Assembly: GCA_016471375.1 (NCBI GenBank)
Contig: WGLZ01000039.1
Location: forward strand, 62,001 to 126,000
DNA: 64,000 nt
Reading direction: 5' to 3'
DNA from: Cyanobacteria bacterium RI_101
Lineage (GTDB): Bacteria > Cyanobacteriota > Cyanobacteriia > Cyanobacteriales > Microcystaceae
Below the pieces are notes generated by a model that worked only from the letters and a program-made list of their open reading frames with translations, was not told where the DNA came from and did no database searches. How positions within the stretch are numbered: the stretch's first letter is position 1; every line of letters begins with the position of its first letter. The position numbers and the translations under genes were made by a program. Shown piece by piece: positions 45,870-54,442 of this stretch.

Positions 45870-46244
45870 ATGACAGTAACAGACGCGGTGACGCGACTCC
45901 TCGGTTCCGGCCTCCAAAACAGCTACCTGATGACCTATATCGGCGCCGTCCGGGAGCAACTGGCCCAAGAGGGTTTAGCCATGACCCCGGAAGCGACGGC
46001 CCAAATGGCCGCCTTTATCCAAGATCCCGGCGCGGTGGCGCCCGATAGCGAAGGCGCGGCGTTGGCCCGAAAGCTGGAGGACCCGGAATTTCAAACCCGC
46101 CTCCAGGCGGCCTATAAGGCGAAGATGATCGACGTTCTTCAAACCCTGGAGATTGAGCTAACCCCCGAGATTATCAGCGCCTTTAAAGCGGAGGCGGAGC
46201 GCCACCCCGAAAATTTCGCCCGCATGTTCGCCTCGACGCTTTAG
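45870..46244 (+). CDS. Hypothetical protein upstream of ABCD-type exporter
   Basis: A 124-residue helical, Ala/Glu-rich soluble protein (YLMTYIGAVREQLAQEGLAM, EDPEFQTRLQAAYKAKMIDV). There is no membrane segment, signal or Cys. It ends 15 bp before the ABC transporter gene, so they are probably co-transcribed. I do not recognise the family. Confidence 0.7.
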   Translation: MTVTDAVTRLLGSGLQNSYLMTYIGAVREQLAQEGLAMTPEATAQMAAFIQDPGAVAPDSEGAALARKLEDPEFQTRLQAAYKAKMIDVLQTLEIELTPEIISAFKAEAERHPENFARMFASTL

Positions 46245-46259
46245 ACCTTTTTTTGAACT

Positions 46260-47954
46260 ATGGGAGATAAAATCCGACGTTTGCGGCGCTTTTTGCGCTG
46301 GTTCTGGCAATTGAGCCAGGGCTATTTCCGCTCGAAGGAACGCTGGGGCGCCCTAGGCTTGTTGGCGCTGTTAATCGCCATGACCGCCGGAGTCCAACCC
46401 CTGGGCCTCCAGACGAATATCTACGCCGCCCAGGTGACCACGGCGCTGAGCGAGAAGGATTTTTCGGCCTACCAGCGGGCGCTTTTAACGTCCACCGGCT
46501 TGACCGCGGCGCTGATTCTCTCGGCGCTGGCCAAATCCTTTGTCCAGCAAAAATTTACCCTCTACTGGCGCCAATGGCTGACGGATAGTTTTTTGGGGCG
46601 CTATTTCGCCAACCGGTCGTTTTATCATATCAACGGCGACAAAGAGATTGACAACCCCGATCAACGGATTTCCCAGGATATTAATAGCTTTATCGACAAA
46701 ACCCTAGATTATTTCCTGGGTTTGGGGAGCAATCTGCTGGGGGGATTTCTCTATATTGGAACGCTCTGGGGGATTAACCGCTCCCTCGTTTTGATCGCCA
46801 TCGGCACCGCCCTCCTGCAAACCCTAGTGGCCTACTTCATCGGCCGGATTTTAACTCCCCTCAATTTTCAATCCCTGGAATACGAAGCGGATTTCCGCTA
46901 CGGGCTGGTTCACGTCCGCAACCATAGCGAAGCCATCGCTTTTTATGAAGGGGAGGCCCAGGAGCGGGCCGAAGTCGGCGCTCGCTTTAACCGTCTGTTA
47001 AAGGTTCTCCACGCCAAAATTCTCCCCAGCAGCGCCCTCAGTAGTATTCAATTGGCTCTCAGCATTACCACCCGCCTGATTTGCACCCTACTGTTAGCGC
47101 CGAGTTATTTCAACGGGCAGGTCTCCCTCGGAGATTTTCAACTTTCCATCGCCGCCTTTAGCGCCGTGGTGGGGGTCTTTAACTGGTTTTCTAGCAACTT
47201 CAATAGTTTGACCCAGTACGCCGCCGTCCTTAAGCGCCTCGGCTCCCTAGCGGATTATTTCGACGCCCAGGCTAAACCGGCGCCGGTTTCCGCCCAAATT
47301 CAAACCATTGTCGAACCTCGACTGTCCTGGAGCCGCCTGACGGTTAAAACGCCCGACCAAGCCCGAACCCTGATCCAAGACCTGAGCGCCGAAGTTCCCC
47401 CCGGGGAGGGTTTGTTGATTATGGGCCCCTCCGGCGCCGGTAAAAGCTCCCTCCTGCGGGCCGTGGCCGGTCTTTGGGAAAACGGCGCCGGCTATCTCTA
47501 CCGTCCTCCCATTGACGCCATTCTCTTTATTCCCCAGCGCCCCTATTTAGTCCTTGGCTCCCTCCGCCGCCAAATTCTTTATCCCCACCGTCAAGGAGAT
47601 TACAGCGAAGCCTCTTTGCAAGCGGTTCTAGAAGCGGTGAATTTAGGGGATCTGATTGAACGGGTCGGAGGCTTAGACGCGGAGTTGGACTGGGCCGACG
47701 TCCTCTCCCTCGGAGAGCAACAGCGCCTGGCCTTCGCCCGGCTCTTTCTCCAAAGTCCCCGTTACGCCGTCCTCGACGAAGCCACCAGCGCTCTGGATGT
47801 GGCCAACGAGCGCCTGCTCTACCAAAAATTGCAAGAGAGCGAGATCACCTACCTCAGCGTCGGCCACCGACCGACCTTGATTCCCTTCCATGAACAGGTG
47901 TTGGATATCCTCGGCGGGGGTCAATGGCGTCTCCGACCGGCCCAATCCTCCTAG
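46260..47954 (+). CDS. ABC transporter permease/ATPase, YddA/SbmA (ABCD) type
   Basis: A 564-residue half transporter. The N-terminal membrane domain has about six helices and resembles the ABCD/SbmA-like group (TLYWRQWLTDSFLGRYFANRSFYHINGD, DNPDQRISQDINSF). The ATPase domain has Walker A GPSGAGKSSLLRAVAGLWEN, signature LSLGEQQRLAFARL, Walker B YAVLDEATSALD and H-loop VGHRPTL. In cyanobacteria such proteins are of unknown substrate; relatives import vitamin B12 or peptides. It would work as a homodimer. Confidence 0.9.
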   Translation: MGDKIRRLRRFLRWFWQLSQGYFRSKERWGALGLLALLIAMTAGVQPLGLQTNIYAAQVTTALSEKDFSAYQRALLTSTGLTAALILSALAKSFVQQKFTLYWRQWLTDSFLGRYFANRSFYHINGDKEIDNPDQRISQDINSFIDKTLDYFLGLGSNLLGGFLYIGTLWGINRSLVLIAIGTALLQTLVAYFIGRILTPLNFQSLEYEADFRYGLVHVRNHSEAIAFYEGEAQERAEVGARFNRLLKVLHAKILPSSALSSIQLALSITTRLICTLLLAPSYFNGQVSLGDFQLSIAAFSAVVGVFNWFSSNFNSLTQYAAVLKRLGSLADYFDAQAKPAPVSAQIQTIVEPRLSWSRLTVKTPDQARTLIQDLSAEVPPGEGLLIMGPSGAGKSSLLRAVAGLWENGAGYLYRPPIDAILFIPQRPYLVLGSLRRQILYPHRQGDYSEASLQAVLEAVNLGDLIERVGGLDAELDWADVLSLGEQQRLAFARLFLQSPRYAVLDEATSALDVANERLLYQKLQESEITYLSVGHRPTLIPFHEQVLDILGGGQWRLRPAQSS

Positions 47955-47993
47955 AGCGGATCTCAAGAGGCCAAACCGGGCGGTTTAAGGCTC

Positions 47994-49058
47994 CTACCTT
48001 AGGGGAGTCAGACCCGCTTGTTCGATTAACTGTTGCCCCTGCTCCGTCAGCGCCAACTCGGCGAAGGCCCGTCCGGCCTCTTCGTCGGCCTGGCCGTTTT
48101 CTTTAATAATCACAAACAAGCGCCGGGTAAAGGGATAGTCCCCGGAGCGGATGGCGGTTTGATTGACTTGATTTCGGCGCCGGGGGCAATCCTGGGGAGG
48201 AACCAAAGGAGCGATGTAGGGCGCGACCAAGGACTGGGGCCCCCGACCCAGCGCCAGGGGTTTAACGGTGCATTGCCCGATAATGGCGGCGCCGGAGCCA
48301 TAGTAAACGCCGCCGGGGTTTTGGGCGATTAAACGCAGGGCTTGGGTGGTGTCCCGCGCGATTTGGACGTTCGGGGCAAACTCGGCCCCCTGGAGGATTT
48401 CTCGCTGAAACTGCTCCGCGGCGCCGCCGGTGGAGAGCGCCCTGGAGTAGGGAATGACGGGCAGATCGGGGCCGCCAATTTGGCGCCAGTTGTTAATTTT
48501 ACCGCTATAAATACTGCGGAGTTGGAGCAAGGTTAACCCCTCCAGGGGGAGGTCGGGATGAGCCGCGACCACCAAGGCGTCCAGCGCCGTCGGCGCTTGG
48601 CGTAAGGTTAACCCCCGTCGCCGGGCCTGTTCAAATTCCGCTTCCGTTAACCCCCGATCCGATTGGACGAAGGCCAGCTCGTCCTTGAGCAACATTTGAA
48701 TCGCCGGGGTAGAGCCGGGAGAGCCGAGGGGCGGTTGAGTGTAGCGTAGTTGAAATTCCGGCCAGGCGGACTGCAAAGCCGGGGTCATTTCCCGTCGAAT
48801 CGGCGCCCAGGCGGCGCCGCCGCCATAGTTAAAGAGACCCCTGGGGACATTGGCCGCCTGGGCGAAGGTCTGGGGCGAAGGATTCGGCGCCGGTTCTCCG
48901 GTCAGAGTCGGATCTAAATCCTCCCGTTGTCCCAAAGGCAGGGTCGGCGAAGGAACGCCGCCCAACAGTTGTAGCGTCGCCCAGGCGCCGCCCCCGAGGA
49001 CGCCGAGGGCCAGCATCACGCGGGAGAGAACGTTAAAGGTATAGCGGTTTTGTTTCAT
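47994..49058 (-). CDS. PstS-like periplasmic substrate-binding protein
   Basis: The 354-residue protein has an N-terminal signal anchor (VMLALGVLGGGAWATLQLL) and a type II periplasmic-binding fold with ALVVAAHPDLPLEGLTLLQL, RSIYSGKINNWRQIGGPDLP and NPGGVYYGSGAAIIGQC, the pattern seen in PstS and the related SphX family. It likely binds phosphate or a similar anion. No pst permease genes are adjacent, so transport partners are elsewhere or it acts as a sensor. It is separate from the CPBP gene by 16 bp. Confidence 0.82.
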   Translation of the reverse strand: MKQNRYTFNVLSRVMLALGVLGGGAWATLQLLGGVPSPTLPLGQREDLDPTLTGEPAPNPSPQTFAQAANVPRGLFNYGGGAAWAPIRREMTPALQSAWPEFQLRYTQPPLGSPGSTPAIQMLLKDELAFVQSDRGLTEAEFEQARRRGLTLRQAPTALDALVVAAHPDLPLEGLTLLQLRSIYSGKINNWRQIGGPDLPVIPYSRALSTGGAAEQFQREILQGAEFAPNVQIARDTTQALRLIAQNPGGVYYGSGAAIIGQCTVKPLALGRGPQSLVAPYIAPLVPPQDCPRRRNQVNQTAIRSGDYPFTRRLFVIIKENGQADEEAGRAFAELALTEQGQQLIEQAGLTPLR

Positions 49059-49074
49059 CGTGACGAATTCACCC

Positions 49075-50550
49075 TTAACTGCCCAGGAGAAAGAGACTCA
49101 AAAGCGTGCCGCTGTTCCATAAGCCATGGGTCAGCATCGACGCCAGCAGGTTGCGGGAGCGGCTATAAACTGTGCCTAGGATAACCCCTAACATAGCGAG
49201 GGGCAAAATTTCCGAAAGGTTCAGGTGGGCGACGGCGAATCCTAAACTACTCAGCGCCACGGCGGCCGGAAGGGGTAAATAACGGGTGAGGGAGGGGAGC
49301 AGAAAGCCCCGAAATAAAGTTTCCTCGAAAATCGGCGCCAACACCGCGGCGGTTAACCAAAAGAGCGCCAGGGCGCCCCAATCCCGGGCCTCCAGCGCCA
49401 AGGAAAGCAAGGGATTACTCCCCCCCTGACCGCCCCAAAGGGTCTCATTGACCAGGGATACCAACACCACTAGGGGCAGAGCCGCGCAATAACCCCCCAG
49501 ACCCCAACCAAGGGCGGGAAACGTGAGTTTGAGTCGAAACCAGTCCGGGGGCAGGGGAAAGTAGGGTTTCAGCGAAAAGAAGAGAACTCCCAAACCGGCG
49601 CCGGCCAGGAGCAGATAACTGGCGAAAACATAGAGCGCCTTGCCCTGGAGTCCCAGTTGAGTCAGATTCAGGGGTAAGAGGCTAATCACTAAGGGGAGCA
49701 AAACTTGCCCGAGGAAGAGAAAGCCGAGGATCAAGACCTGCCAAATGATTTCCCCGTCCCAGGGCGTCCGCCAGGGTTCGCGATGGGGCTGGGTCAACAA
49801 AGAGTCCTCCCGCTTCAGGAACCATTGGACTAAAAGCCCCAGGAGCAAGAGCGTCCCGATAATACCGCCGATGACCGGCAATCCCCCCAGGAGGGCCAAC
49901 TTAATCAGCGCCTGGCGGGCTTGGCTTTGCTCTTTTTCTGTTAGAACTTGTAACTTCTCCGTTTCTCCCCGCAAGTTGTAAAACCGCTGGAGCGCCTGAT
50001 TCTGGAACCAGCCCTTCAAATTCCGCTCTAAAATCGCCTCCGTCTCCGGCGCCGTCCGGGGCGGGTCTTCCCAAAGGCCGATTAAGCTCCGGGCGGTTTG
50101 GGCGAGGGACGGGTCAAGATTGTCTTGGGTTAACAGTCCCCGCCAACGCTCTAGGGCGTTCGCGACGGCGCTTTGCTGAACCTCTAGCAGGCCTAGGTTA
50201 AGGATTAACTGGTCTAAATTGGCTTGGTTTTGACGCAAAACTTTGGTTAAGGGCTGGGCCTCTTCCGCCGCGGGAAGGGTCTGGAGGCGCCCCTGAATTT
50301 TGCCCTGATAGGTTTCTAGACTGTCCAACGCGCTTTGGTACTGTTGCCGGGCGCTGAGATAGGGGGTTTCTCCAAGGAGACTCCCCCGCCAACCGGAGTC
50401 GGATTCCTCCGGCGCCGCTAGGAGCAGTAAATTAGTCTGATAAAGTTGCAATTCCGACTGCACCTGCAATTCCCCTAAACTACTCCAAAGGGAAAGACAA
50501 AAGGGAATTAGGGAAACTAGGGTTAAAACCGAGAGCAGGGCGCGTTTCAT
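49075..50550 (-). CDS. CPBP intramembrane protease with N-terminal sensor-like region
   Basis: A 491-residue membrane protein. One N-terminal helix is followed by a soluble helical region (about 35-215), then from about residue 230 a run of eight or so helices with the CPBP motifs FEETLFRGFLLPSL, FAVAHLNLSE and THGLWNSGT. The extra N-terminal region distinguishes it from the short CPBP protein at 20.8 kb. The ATG overlaps the TGA of the GT39 gene by 4 bp, so these two are translationally coupled. The substrate is unknown. Confidence 0.88.
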   Translation of the reverse strand: MKRALLSVLTLVSLIPFCLSLWSSLGELQVQSELQLYQTNLLLLAAPEESDSGWRGSLLGETPYLSARQQYQSALDSLETYQGKIQGRLQTLPAAEEAQPLTKVLRQNQANLDQLILNLGLLEVQQSAVANALERWRGLLTQDNLDPSLAQTARSLIGLWEDPPRTAPETEAILERNLKGWFQNQALQRFYNLRGETEKLQVLTEKEQSQARQALIKLALLGGLPVIGGIIGTLLLLGLLVQWFLKREDSLLTQPHREPWRTPWDGEIIWQVLILGFLFLGQVLLPLVISLLPLNLTQLGLQGKALYVFASYLLLAGAGLGVLFFSLKPYFPLPPDWFRLKLTFPALGWGLGGYCAALPLVVLVSLVNETLWGGQGGSNPLLSLALEARDWGALALFWLTAAVLAPIFEETLFRGFLLPSLTRYLPLPAAVALSSLGFAVAHLNLSEILPLAMLGVILGTVYSRSRNLLASMLTHGLWNSGTLLSLFLLGS

Positions 50551-52130
50551 GGATTAGGCGCAGTCCGTAGGAGGGTAAAGTCCCCCGCCTGACCCAGAAT
50601 TTCGGCGCCGGGACGGGAGAAGCGGGGTAAGGCGTCGGGGTCTAACAATAAATAATCCCCCCTTTGGGCCCTTTCCTGAAGTGCCTCTTCCCCCGCGGCT
50701 AGGACTAAGCGCCGACTGTAGAAGTCTAAACTGGGTCGGCTGTAGGGGATAGACGCGTAAATTTTTGTCCCCGCGGGCGTTTTGTCCCGGATCAAGGCTC
50801 CCACCGGTTTAACGGCGAAGGCTTCGTTCACTTCCCAATTCCAGTCCGGGGAAATCATCAGCCAACCTAGACTCAGGTACAGCCCCGCCAAAAGAGGAAG
50901 GATAAATTCCCGTCGGCGCCGAAGAAGGAGCAGACCGGCGGCTCCTAAGCCCAAAAATAACGTTAAGCCTAGGGGCAAAATCCAGAGTTTGTTTTCCCGC
51001 AAACCGAGATACAGTCCGGCGCCGAAAACGCCCAGTCCTAAAATTATTAAAACAATTCCCAAGCGCCGGGGATAGGGTCGGCGGTAGCTCCAGAGCGCCT
51101 CCAACTGAGCGCCGACGAGCAGGGCGTAGAAGGGATAAACCGGCAAAATATACCAGGGCAATTTGGTGCCCATGAGGGAGATCAGCAGGAAAAAACCGCC
51201 CCCAAGGGTGATAGCCAAATGGCTCCAGGTTTGCTTTCTTTGCCGCCAGACCCAAATTAAAGCGCCGGGTAAAAACAAGAGCCAGGGCGCCGTGTATTTG
51301 ACCATCTCCAACAAGTAAAACCAGGGCGGCCCTTGATTGCCCTCCACCGCCGAGGTTAACCGAGCCACCCCCTGACTCTGGAAATGCACCGCGCCAAAGG
51401 CGGCGCCGTAGCGCTGGAATTGCGACCCGTACCAGCCGAAGACGGGCGCGAAACCCAATCCCAACCCGAGCCAGAGTTGCCAACGGGTTAAAATCGCCAG
51501 TTTCCCTTCCCAAGCCAACCAGAGAAAAATTAAACCGCCAAAAGCTAGAGCCAAAACGCCTTTACACAGCGCGATGGCGCCCAACCCCAGCCCCGCGCCC
51601 AACCACCAGCGGGGAGAGACGAAACCCCGGAGCAGGCAGAGCAGGGTCAGGATTAAAAACGTATTGATCATGCCGTCGAACATCGCCAGGCGCCCCAACC
51701 GCGCCGCGGGCAGGAGGGTTAAATAGACGGCGGCGCTCCAAAAGGCCGGGCGGGGCGCTTGCCCCAACTGGCGCCCCAATAGATAGAGCAGGGGCGTTCC
51801 CAGCGCCGCGATTCCGGCCGGGGGCAGACGGCTCGTCCATTCGGAAATATCCCCCAGGCGGTAACTGATCAGCAATAACCAAAAGAGCAGGGGCGGTTTG
51901 AGAAAAAAGGGTTCCCCCTGATAGGTGGGGTAGAGCCAATCTCCCCGTTGGAACATATCCTGAGCCACGGTTCCGTAGTAGCCTTCGTCCCAGTCCCGCA
52001 GGGGCGTATTGCCTAAGCCCACCACGGCCAATAGCAACGCCCCCAGGGTTAATCCGCCGAGGAAAATCAGGTCTTGGGGTCGGGCTTCGGCGCCGCCGTT
52101 AACAGATTGAGTTATGGGGATGTCTCTCAT
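50547..52130 (-). CDS. GT39-type dolichyl-phosphate-mannose/ArnT-like glycosyltransferase
   Basis: A 527-residue polytopic membrane enzyme with about 12 helices. The N-terminal periplasmic loop carries the catalytic DWDEGYYGTVAQDM motif of GT-C transferases, with LYPTYQGEPFFLKPPLLFWL typical of ArnT/PMT proteins. A soluble C-terminal part follows (about 460-527). It should transfer a sugar from a polyprenyl-phosphate donor to an envelope acceptor. Coupling with the downstream CPBP gene is strong; the acceptor is unknown. Confidence 0.88.
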   Translation of the reverse strand: MRDIPITQSVNGGAEARPQDLIFLGGLTLGALLLAVVGLGNTPLRDWDEGYYGTVAQDMFQRGDWLYPTYQGEPFFLKPPLLFWLLLISYRLGDISEWTSRLPPAGIAALGTPLLYLLGRQLGQAPRPAFWSAAVYLTLLPAARLGRLAMFDGMINTFLILTLLCLLRGFVSPRWWLGAGLGLGAIALCKGVLALAFGGLIFLWLAWEGKLAILTRWQLWLGLGLGFAPVFGWYGSQFQRYGAAFGAVHFQSQGVARLTSAVEGNQGPPWFYLLEMVKYTAPWLLFLPGALIWVWRQRKQTWSHLAITLGGGFFLLISLMGTKLPWYILPVYPFYALLVGAQLEALWSYRRPYPRRLGIVLIILGLGVFGAGLYLGLRENKLWILPLGLTLFLGLGAAGLLLLRRRREFILPLLAGLYLSLGWLMISPDWNWEVNEAFAVKPVGALIRDKTPAGTKIYASIPYSRPSLDFYSRRLVLAAGEEALQERAQRGDYLLLDPDALPRFSRPGAEILGQAGDFTLLRTAPNP

Positions 52131-52164
52131 GGAGGAATATCCTATGACCTTAGCGGCGGTTTAA

Positions 52165-52345
52165 AAAGGTTTCATCCCCCCTAACCCCCCTCCGAAAGGG
52201 GGGAATTTAGACTATACCCAAAGTCCCCCTGACAAAGGGCGATTTAGGGAACGAGATAAGCTTAATGACAAAACTAAAGACTTGCGCGTACACGGTAGCC
52301 CTAAAGGAGGGGTGGCAGGCGCCGTCTGACGGGGGGTCTCCCTCT
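52165..52345. repeat. Intergenic GC-run repeat and MITE-like remnant
   Basis: This contains CCCCTAACCCCCCTCC with a complementary GGAGGGGTGGC block, CAAAGTCCCCCTGACAAAGG, and a 49-base stretch (52252-52300) aligning to 8770-8818 at 38 positions. GGAGGGGTGGCAGGCG near 52307 matches the 42.6 kb palindrome. It is a composite of two repeat families with no transposase. Confidence 0.75.
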
Positions 52346-52362
52346 CTGTCATAACCCAATTT

Positions 52363-53043
52363 TCAACCGCTATCCTCAGTCTCTCCTTTCCCCAAGTTAA
52401 CCAGCCGAGAATCTAGCGCCGTTAACCATTGGCGTTGGTGATTAACCATGACGATGGTCAGTTGGGTTTGGGCGTTCAGCGCCAGCAGAAGATCGATTAA
52501 GGCTTGACAACGCTCCGGGTCGAGGGCGGAGGTGGGTTCGTCCAGCAGTAAAATGTCCGGCTCTAGCAGTAACCCCCGCAGGATCGTCACCCATTGCCTC
52601 TGCCCCAGGGACAGTTGCCACTCCCGGCGCTGGCGCCAACTCTCGGGAATGGCTCCGACTTGGTAGGCCCAATCCCGGCGCCGTTGGATCTCGGCGGAGG
52701 GTAATTTTTGCAACGTTAAAGGATAAATCAGGGTTTCCGCCACCGTCAGCCCCAAGAGTTTCGGCTCCTGGGGAACCAAGGCGATTCGGCGCCGCAGTTG
52801 GGCGATGGGATAGGCCTCTAGAGGTTGCCCTTGGTAAAGGATAGCGCCCTGACTTGGCTCCCCCAGTCGGTTTAAAAGTCTGAGTAAAGAGGTCTTACCC
52901 GACCCGGAGGGCCCGTAAATTCCTAGGCGCTCGCCCCGGTTAATCGCTAGGGAGAGGGGCGGTAAGAGGGTCTCCCCGGAGCGGGAGTCGGAGAGTCCCG
53001 CTTGCTCTAACTTCAAAATCGGATCTCGGGACTCGGACGTCAC
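52363..53043 (-). CDS. ABC transporter ATP-binding protein (FetA/YbbL-like)
   Basis: The 226-residue ATPase starts at GTG. It has Walker A YGPSGSGKTSLLRLLNRLG, Q-loop VPQEPKLLGLTVAE, signature LSLGQRQWVTILRGL, Walker B DILLLDEPTSALD and H-loop MVNHQRQWL. The spacing resembles FetA/YbbL-type ATPases with an absent permease. No adjacent permease gene is seen, so the partner is unknown. Confidence 0.85.
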   Translation of the reverse strand: MTSESRDPILKLEQAGLSDSRSGETLLPPLSLAINRGERLGIYGPSGSGKTSLLRLLNRLGEPSQGAILYQGQPLEAYPIAQLRRRIALVPQEPKLLGLTVAETLIYPLTLQKLPSAEIQRRRDWAYQVGAIPESWRQRREWQLSLGQRQWVTILRGLLLEPDILLLDEPTSALDPERCQALIDLLLALNAQTQLTIVMVNHQRQWLTALDSRLVNLGKGETEDSG

Positions 53044-53152
53044 GGCTCTGCCAAGGATAAACGGCCAAAAGAAACGGTAGGATTTTAGGTCTCCTACCGC
53101 TTCGGGATCAATAGAATAGGGTTATTTCGGCAAGAAAGCGATAACCGACGGA

Positions 53153-53302
53153 TTACACTTCGTCCCGGGCGCCGACATAGGGATCGCCGTCAAAGGGCTG
53201 AACCCCAACTTCGGGGTATTCATCCGTGGAAGGGCCAAAGATTCTGGCGAAGGCTTCCGTAAAATATTGCACTAAATCTTGGAAAGCTTGACCGATATTC
53301 AT
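53153..53302 (-). CDS. Small acidic protein, conserved-looking
   Basis: A 49-residue frame on the minus strand: MNIGQAFQDLVQYFTEAFAR followed by IFGPSTDEYPEVGVQPFDGD and a short acidic tail. It is preceded by GGAGG 5 bases before the ATG, a strong Shine-Dalgarno. An amphipathic N-terminal helix and the acidic loop are plausible for a small regulatory or complex-associated protein. The sequence gives the impression of a conserved cyanobacterial protein, but I cannot name the family. Confidence 0.75.
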   Translation of the reverse strand: MNIGQAFQDLVQYFTEAFARIFGPSTDEYPEVGVQPFDGDPYVGARDEV

Positions 53303-53950
53303 ACGAACCTCCAATCCCTAGGGATTTAGATGGGTGGCTGAGGGCTGGGAAGGCGCCGGGGCGCCGCTCTTTTTTCCTCTACCTTGATTATGGCGGCAAT
53401 CTTGGGACAAATTAGAGGGGACGCTCTCAACCGTAATATTTATTGAAAATTCCCGAAAATCATAGTCATTTTTCTTCATCCTGTGTGGTTATGTTAAGCT
53501 CCTGCGCTGGAGATTAACTTTTGTAACGAATGTAACGAAAAGTTAAAGATGGGCCGACTTGGCGGACGGAAGTAAATCTGAGAATCTGAGCGACTCATTG
53601 TAAACAAATGTAAAAAAGGCGGATTGCGTCCTCAATCCCGCGGATTATCCAAGTTGAAGACAAAAGCGGTTCCCCTTGGGGATCAAGGAAATCGCTATCA
53701 GAATCGAGTTATTCAGACCTGGAGCGGTTTTGAGCGGCTTAGGGCGGCGCTCGGAATCCCAAAAAGAACTTTCCCGAGGGTCTTGTCAAGTTCTATCAGC
53801 GCCGGCAATGTAAATTTATGTTACATTTTCCTCATTTTTCTCGAATATTGCTTATACTGAATGTTCACAGGGACTTGACCAGAGAATTTTCTCTAACGGC
53901 GGGAAACTGTAGCCAAACCCTTTAAATGTTGTTGTTGCGGGAGCAAATCT
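53303..53950. other. 648-bp gap with clustered TGTAA direct repeats
   Basis: Between two divergent genes. The only open frame (53624-53860) is unconvincing. Pairs of TGTAA boxes one helical turn apart occur at 53522/53531, 53599/53609 and 53809/53819 (the last as TGTTA). A TATACT box lies at 53853-53858, about 93 bp before the next gene, with a poor -35. The base content is AT-rich. Confidence 0.6.
53522..53539 (+). promoter_or_regulatory. Tandem TGTAACGAA direct repeat, possible operator
   Basis: TGTAACGAA is repeated perfectly at 53522-53530 and 53531-53539. Similar spaced boxes follow downstream (TGTAAACAAATGTAAA at 53599 and TGTAAATTTATGTTACATT at 53809). Such a period near one helical turn suggests a dimeric regulator's target site. 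No regulator can be named. Confidence 0.4.
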
Positions 53951-54325
53951 ATGGAATTATCAGCCCAAGGAAATCTCGGCGGAATGCGGACCTTGACCGC
54001 CCTCAAAAGTTTTTCGGTCTGGACCGTGACCCTAGCGGTCTGCGGCTTAGTGGTGGGGTTTCCCCTCGTGGTCTTAATGGCGACCCTAGGAGTTTTAGCG
54101 ACTCTAGTTCTTCAGTTTGTTTTGCCCCTAAGCGCCGTCGTTTTGGTGACGGGTTTGCTCCTCGGCGGCAACGTCTTGGCGGTTTTACTGGGGGCGGCGC
54201 TGTTAACGCTTAAGGGCGTGCGTCCCCAGGACGTCAGTTGGTTGAGTTGGCTTCAGGAAGACAACCGACCCTCCCATCAGTCGGTGTTCGCGGCCTGTCC
54301 CCTCACCTGCGAGTTGGTTCTCTAG
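53951..54325 (+). CDS. Membrane protein, conserved hypothetical
   Basis: A 124-residue protein with two long hydrophobic stretches (VWTVTLAVCGLVVGFPLVVL and about residues 40-85) and a short cytoplasmic-looking C terminus containing two Cys (AACPLTCELVL). It has a GGGAG sequence 8 bases before the ATG. A terminator lies just after it. I recognise no family; it reads toward the YifB gene. Confidence 0.7.
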   Translation: MELSAQGNLGGMRTLTALKSFSVWTVTLAVCGLVVGFPLVVLMATLGVLATLVLQFVLPLSAVVLVTGLLLGGNVLAVLLGAALLTLKGVRPQDVSWLSWLQEDNRPSHQSVFAACPLTCELVL

Positions 54326-54363
54326 GGACGTTTTTCAGCATGGTGGTTGCTCTGTTTTAGATT

Positions 54364-54391
54364 AAACCCGGTTTCGCCGGGTTTATTTTTT
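54364..54391 (+). terminator. Rho-independent terminator after the 53951 gene
   Basis: The stem AAACCCGG (54364-54371), loop TTTCG, CCGGGTTT (54377-54384) is followed by ATTTTTT. It lies upstream of the YifB start at 54443, so the yifB gene has its own promoter or relies on readthrough. It also argues against any longer yifB reading frame starting at 54347. Confidence 0.85.
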
Positions 54392-54442
54392 GGGCCGGGT
54401 TCCTATAATGGGGAGGAATTACCGAGAAATGGACTGTCATTC

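Noticed and set aside
53809-53827. NtcA site before the 53951 gene
   Set aside because: GTA and TAC are separated by nine bases instead of eight, and the spacing to the TATACT box is too long for an NtcA-activated promoter.
53624-53860. 78-residue plus-strand frame before the 53951 gene
   Set aside because: Low-quality composition, no good ribosome site, and it covers the TGTAA boxes and a probable promoter.
54347-54442. Longer N-terminal extension of the YifB gene
   Set aside because: The extra frame contains a strong terminator hairpin; the homologous start is at 54443.
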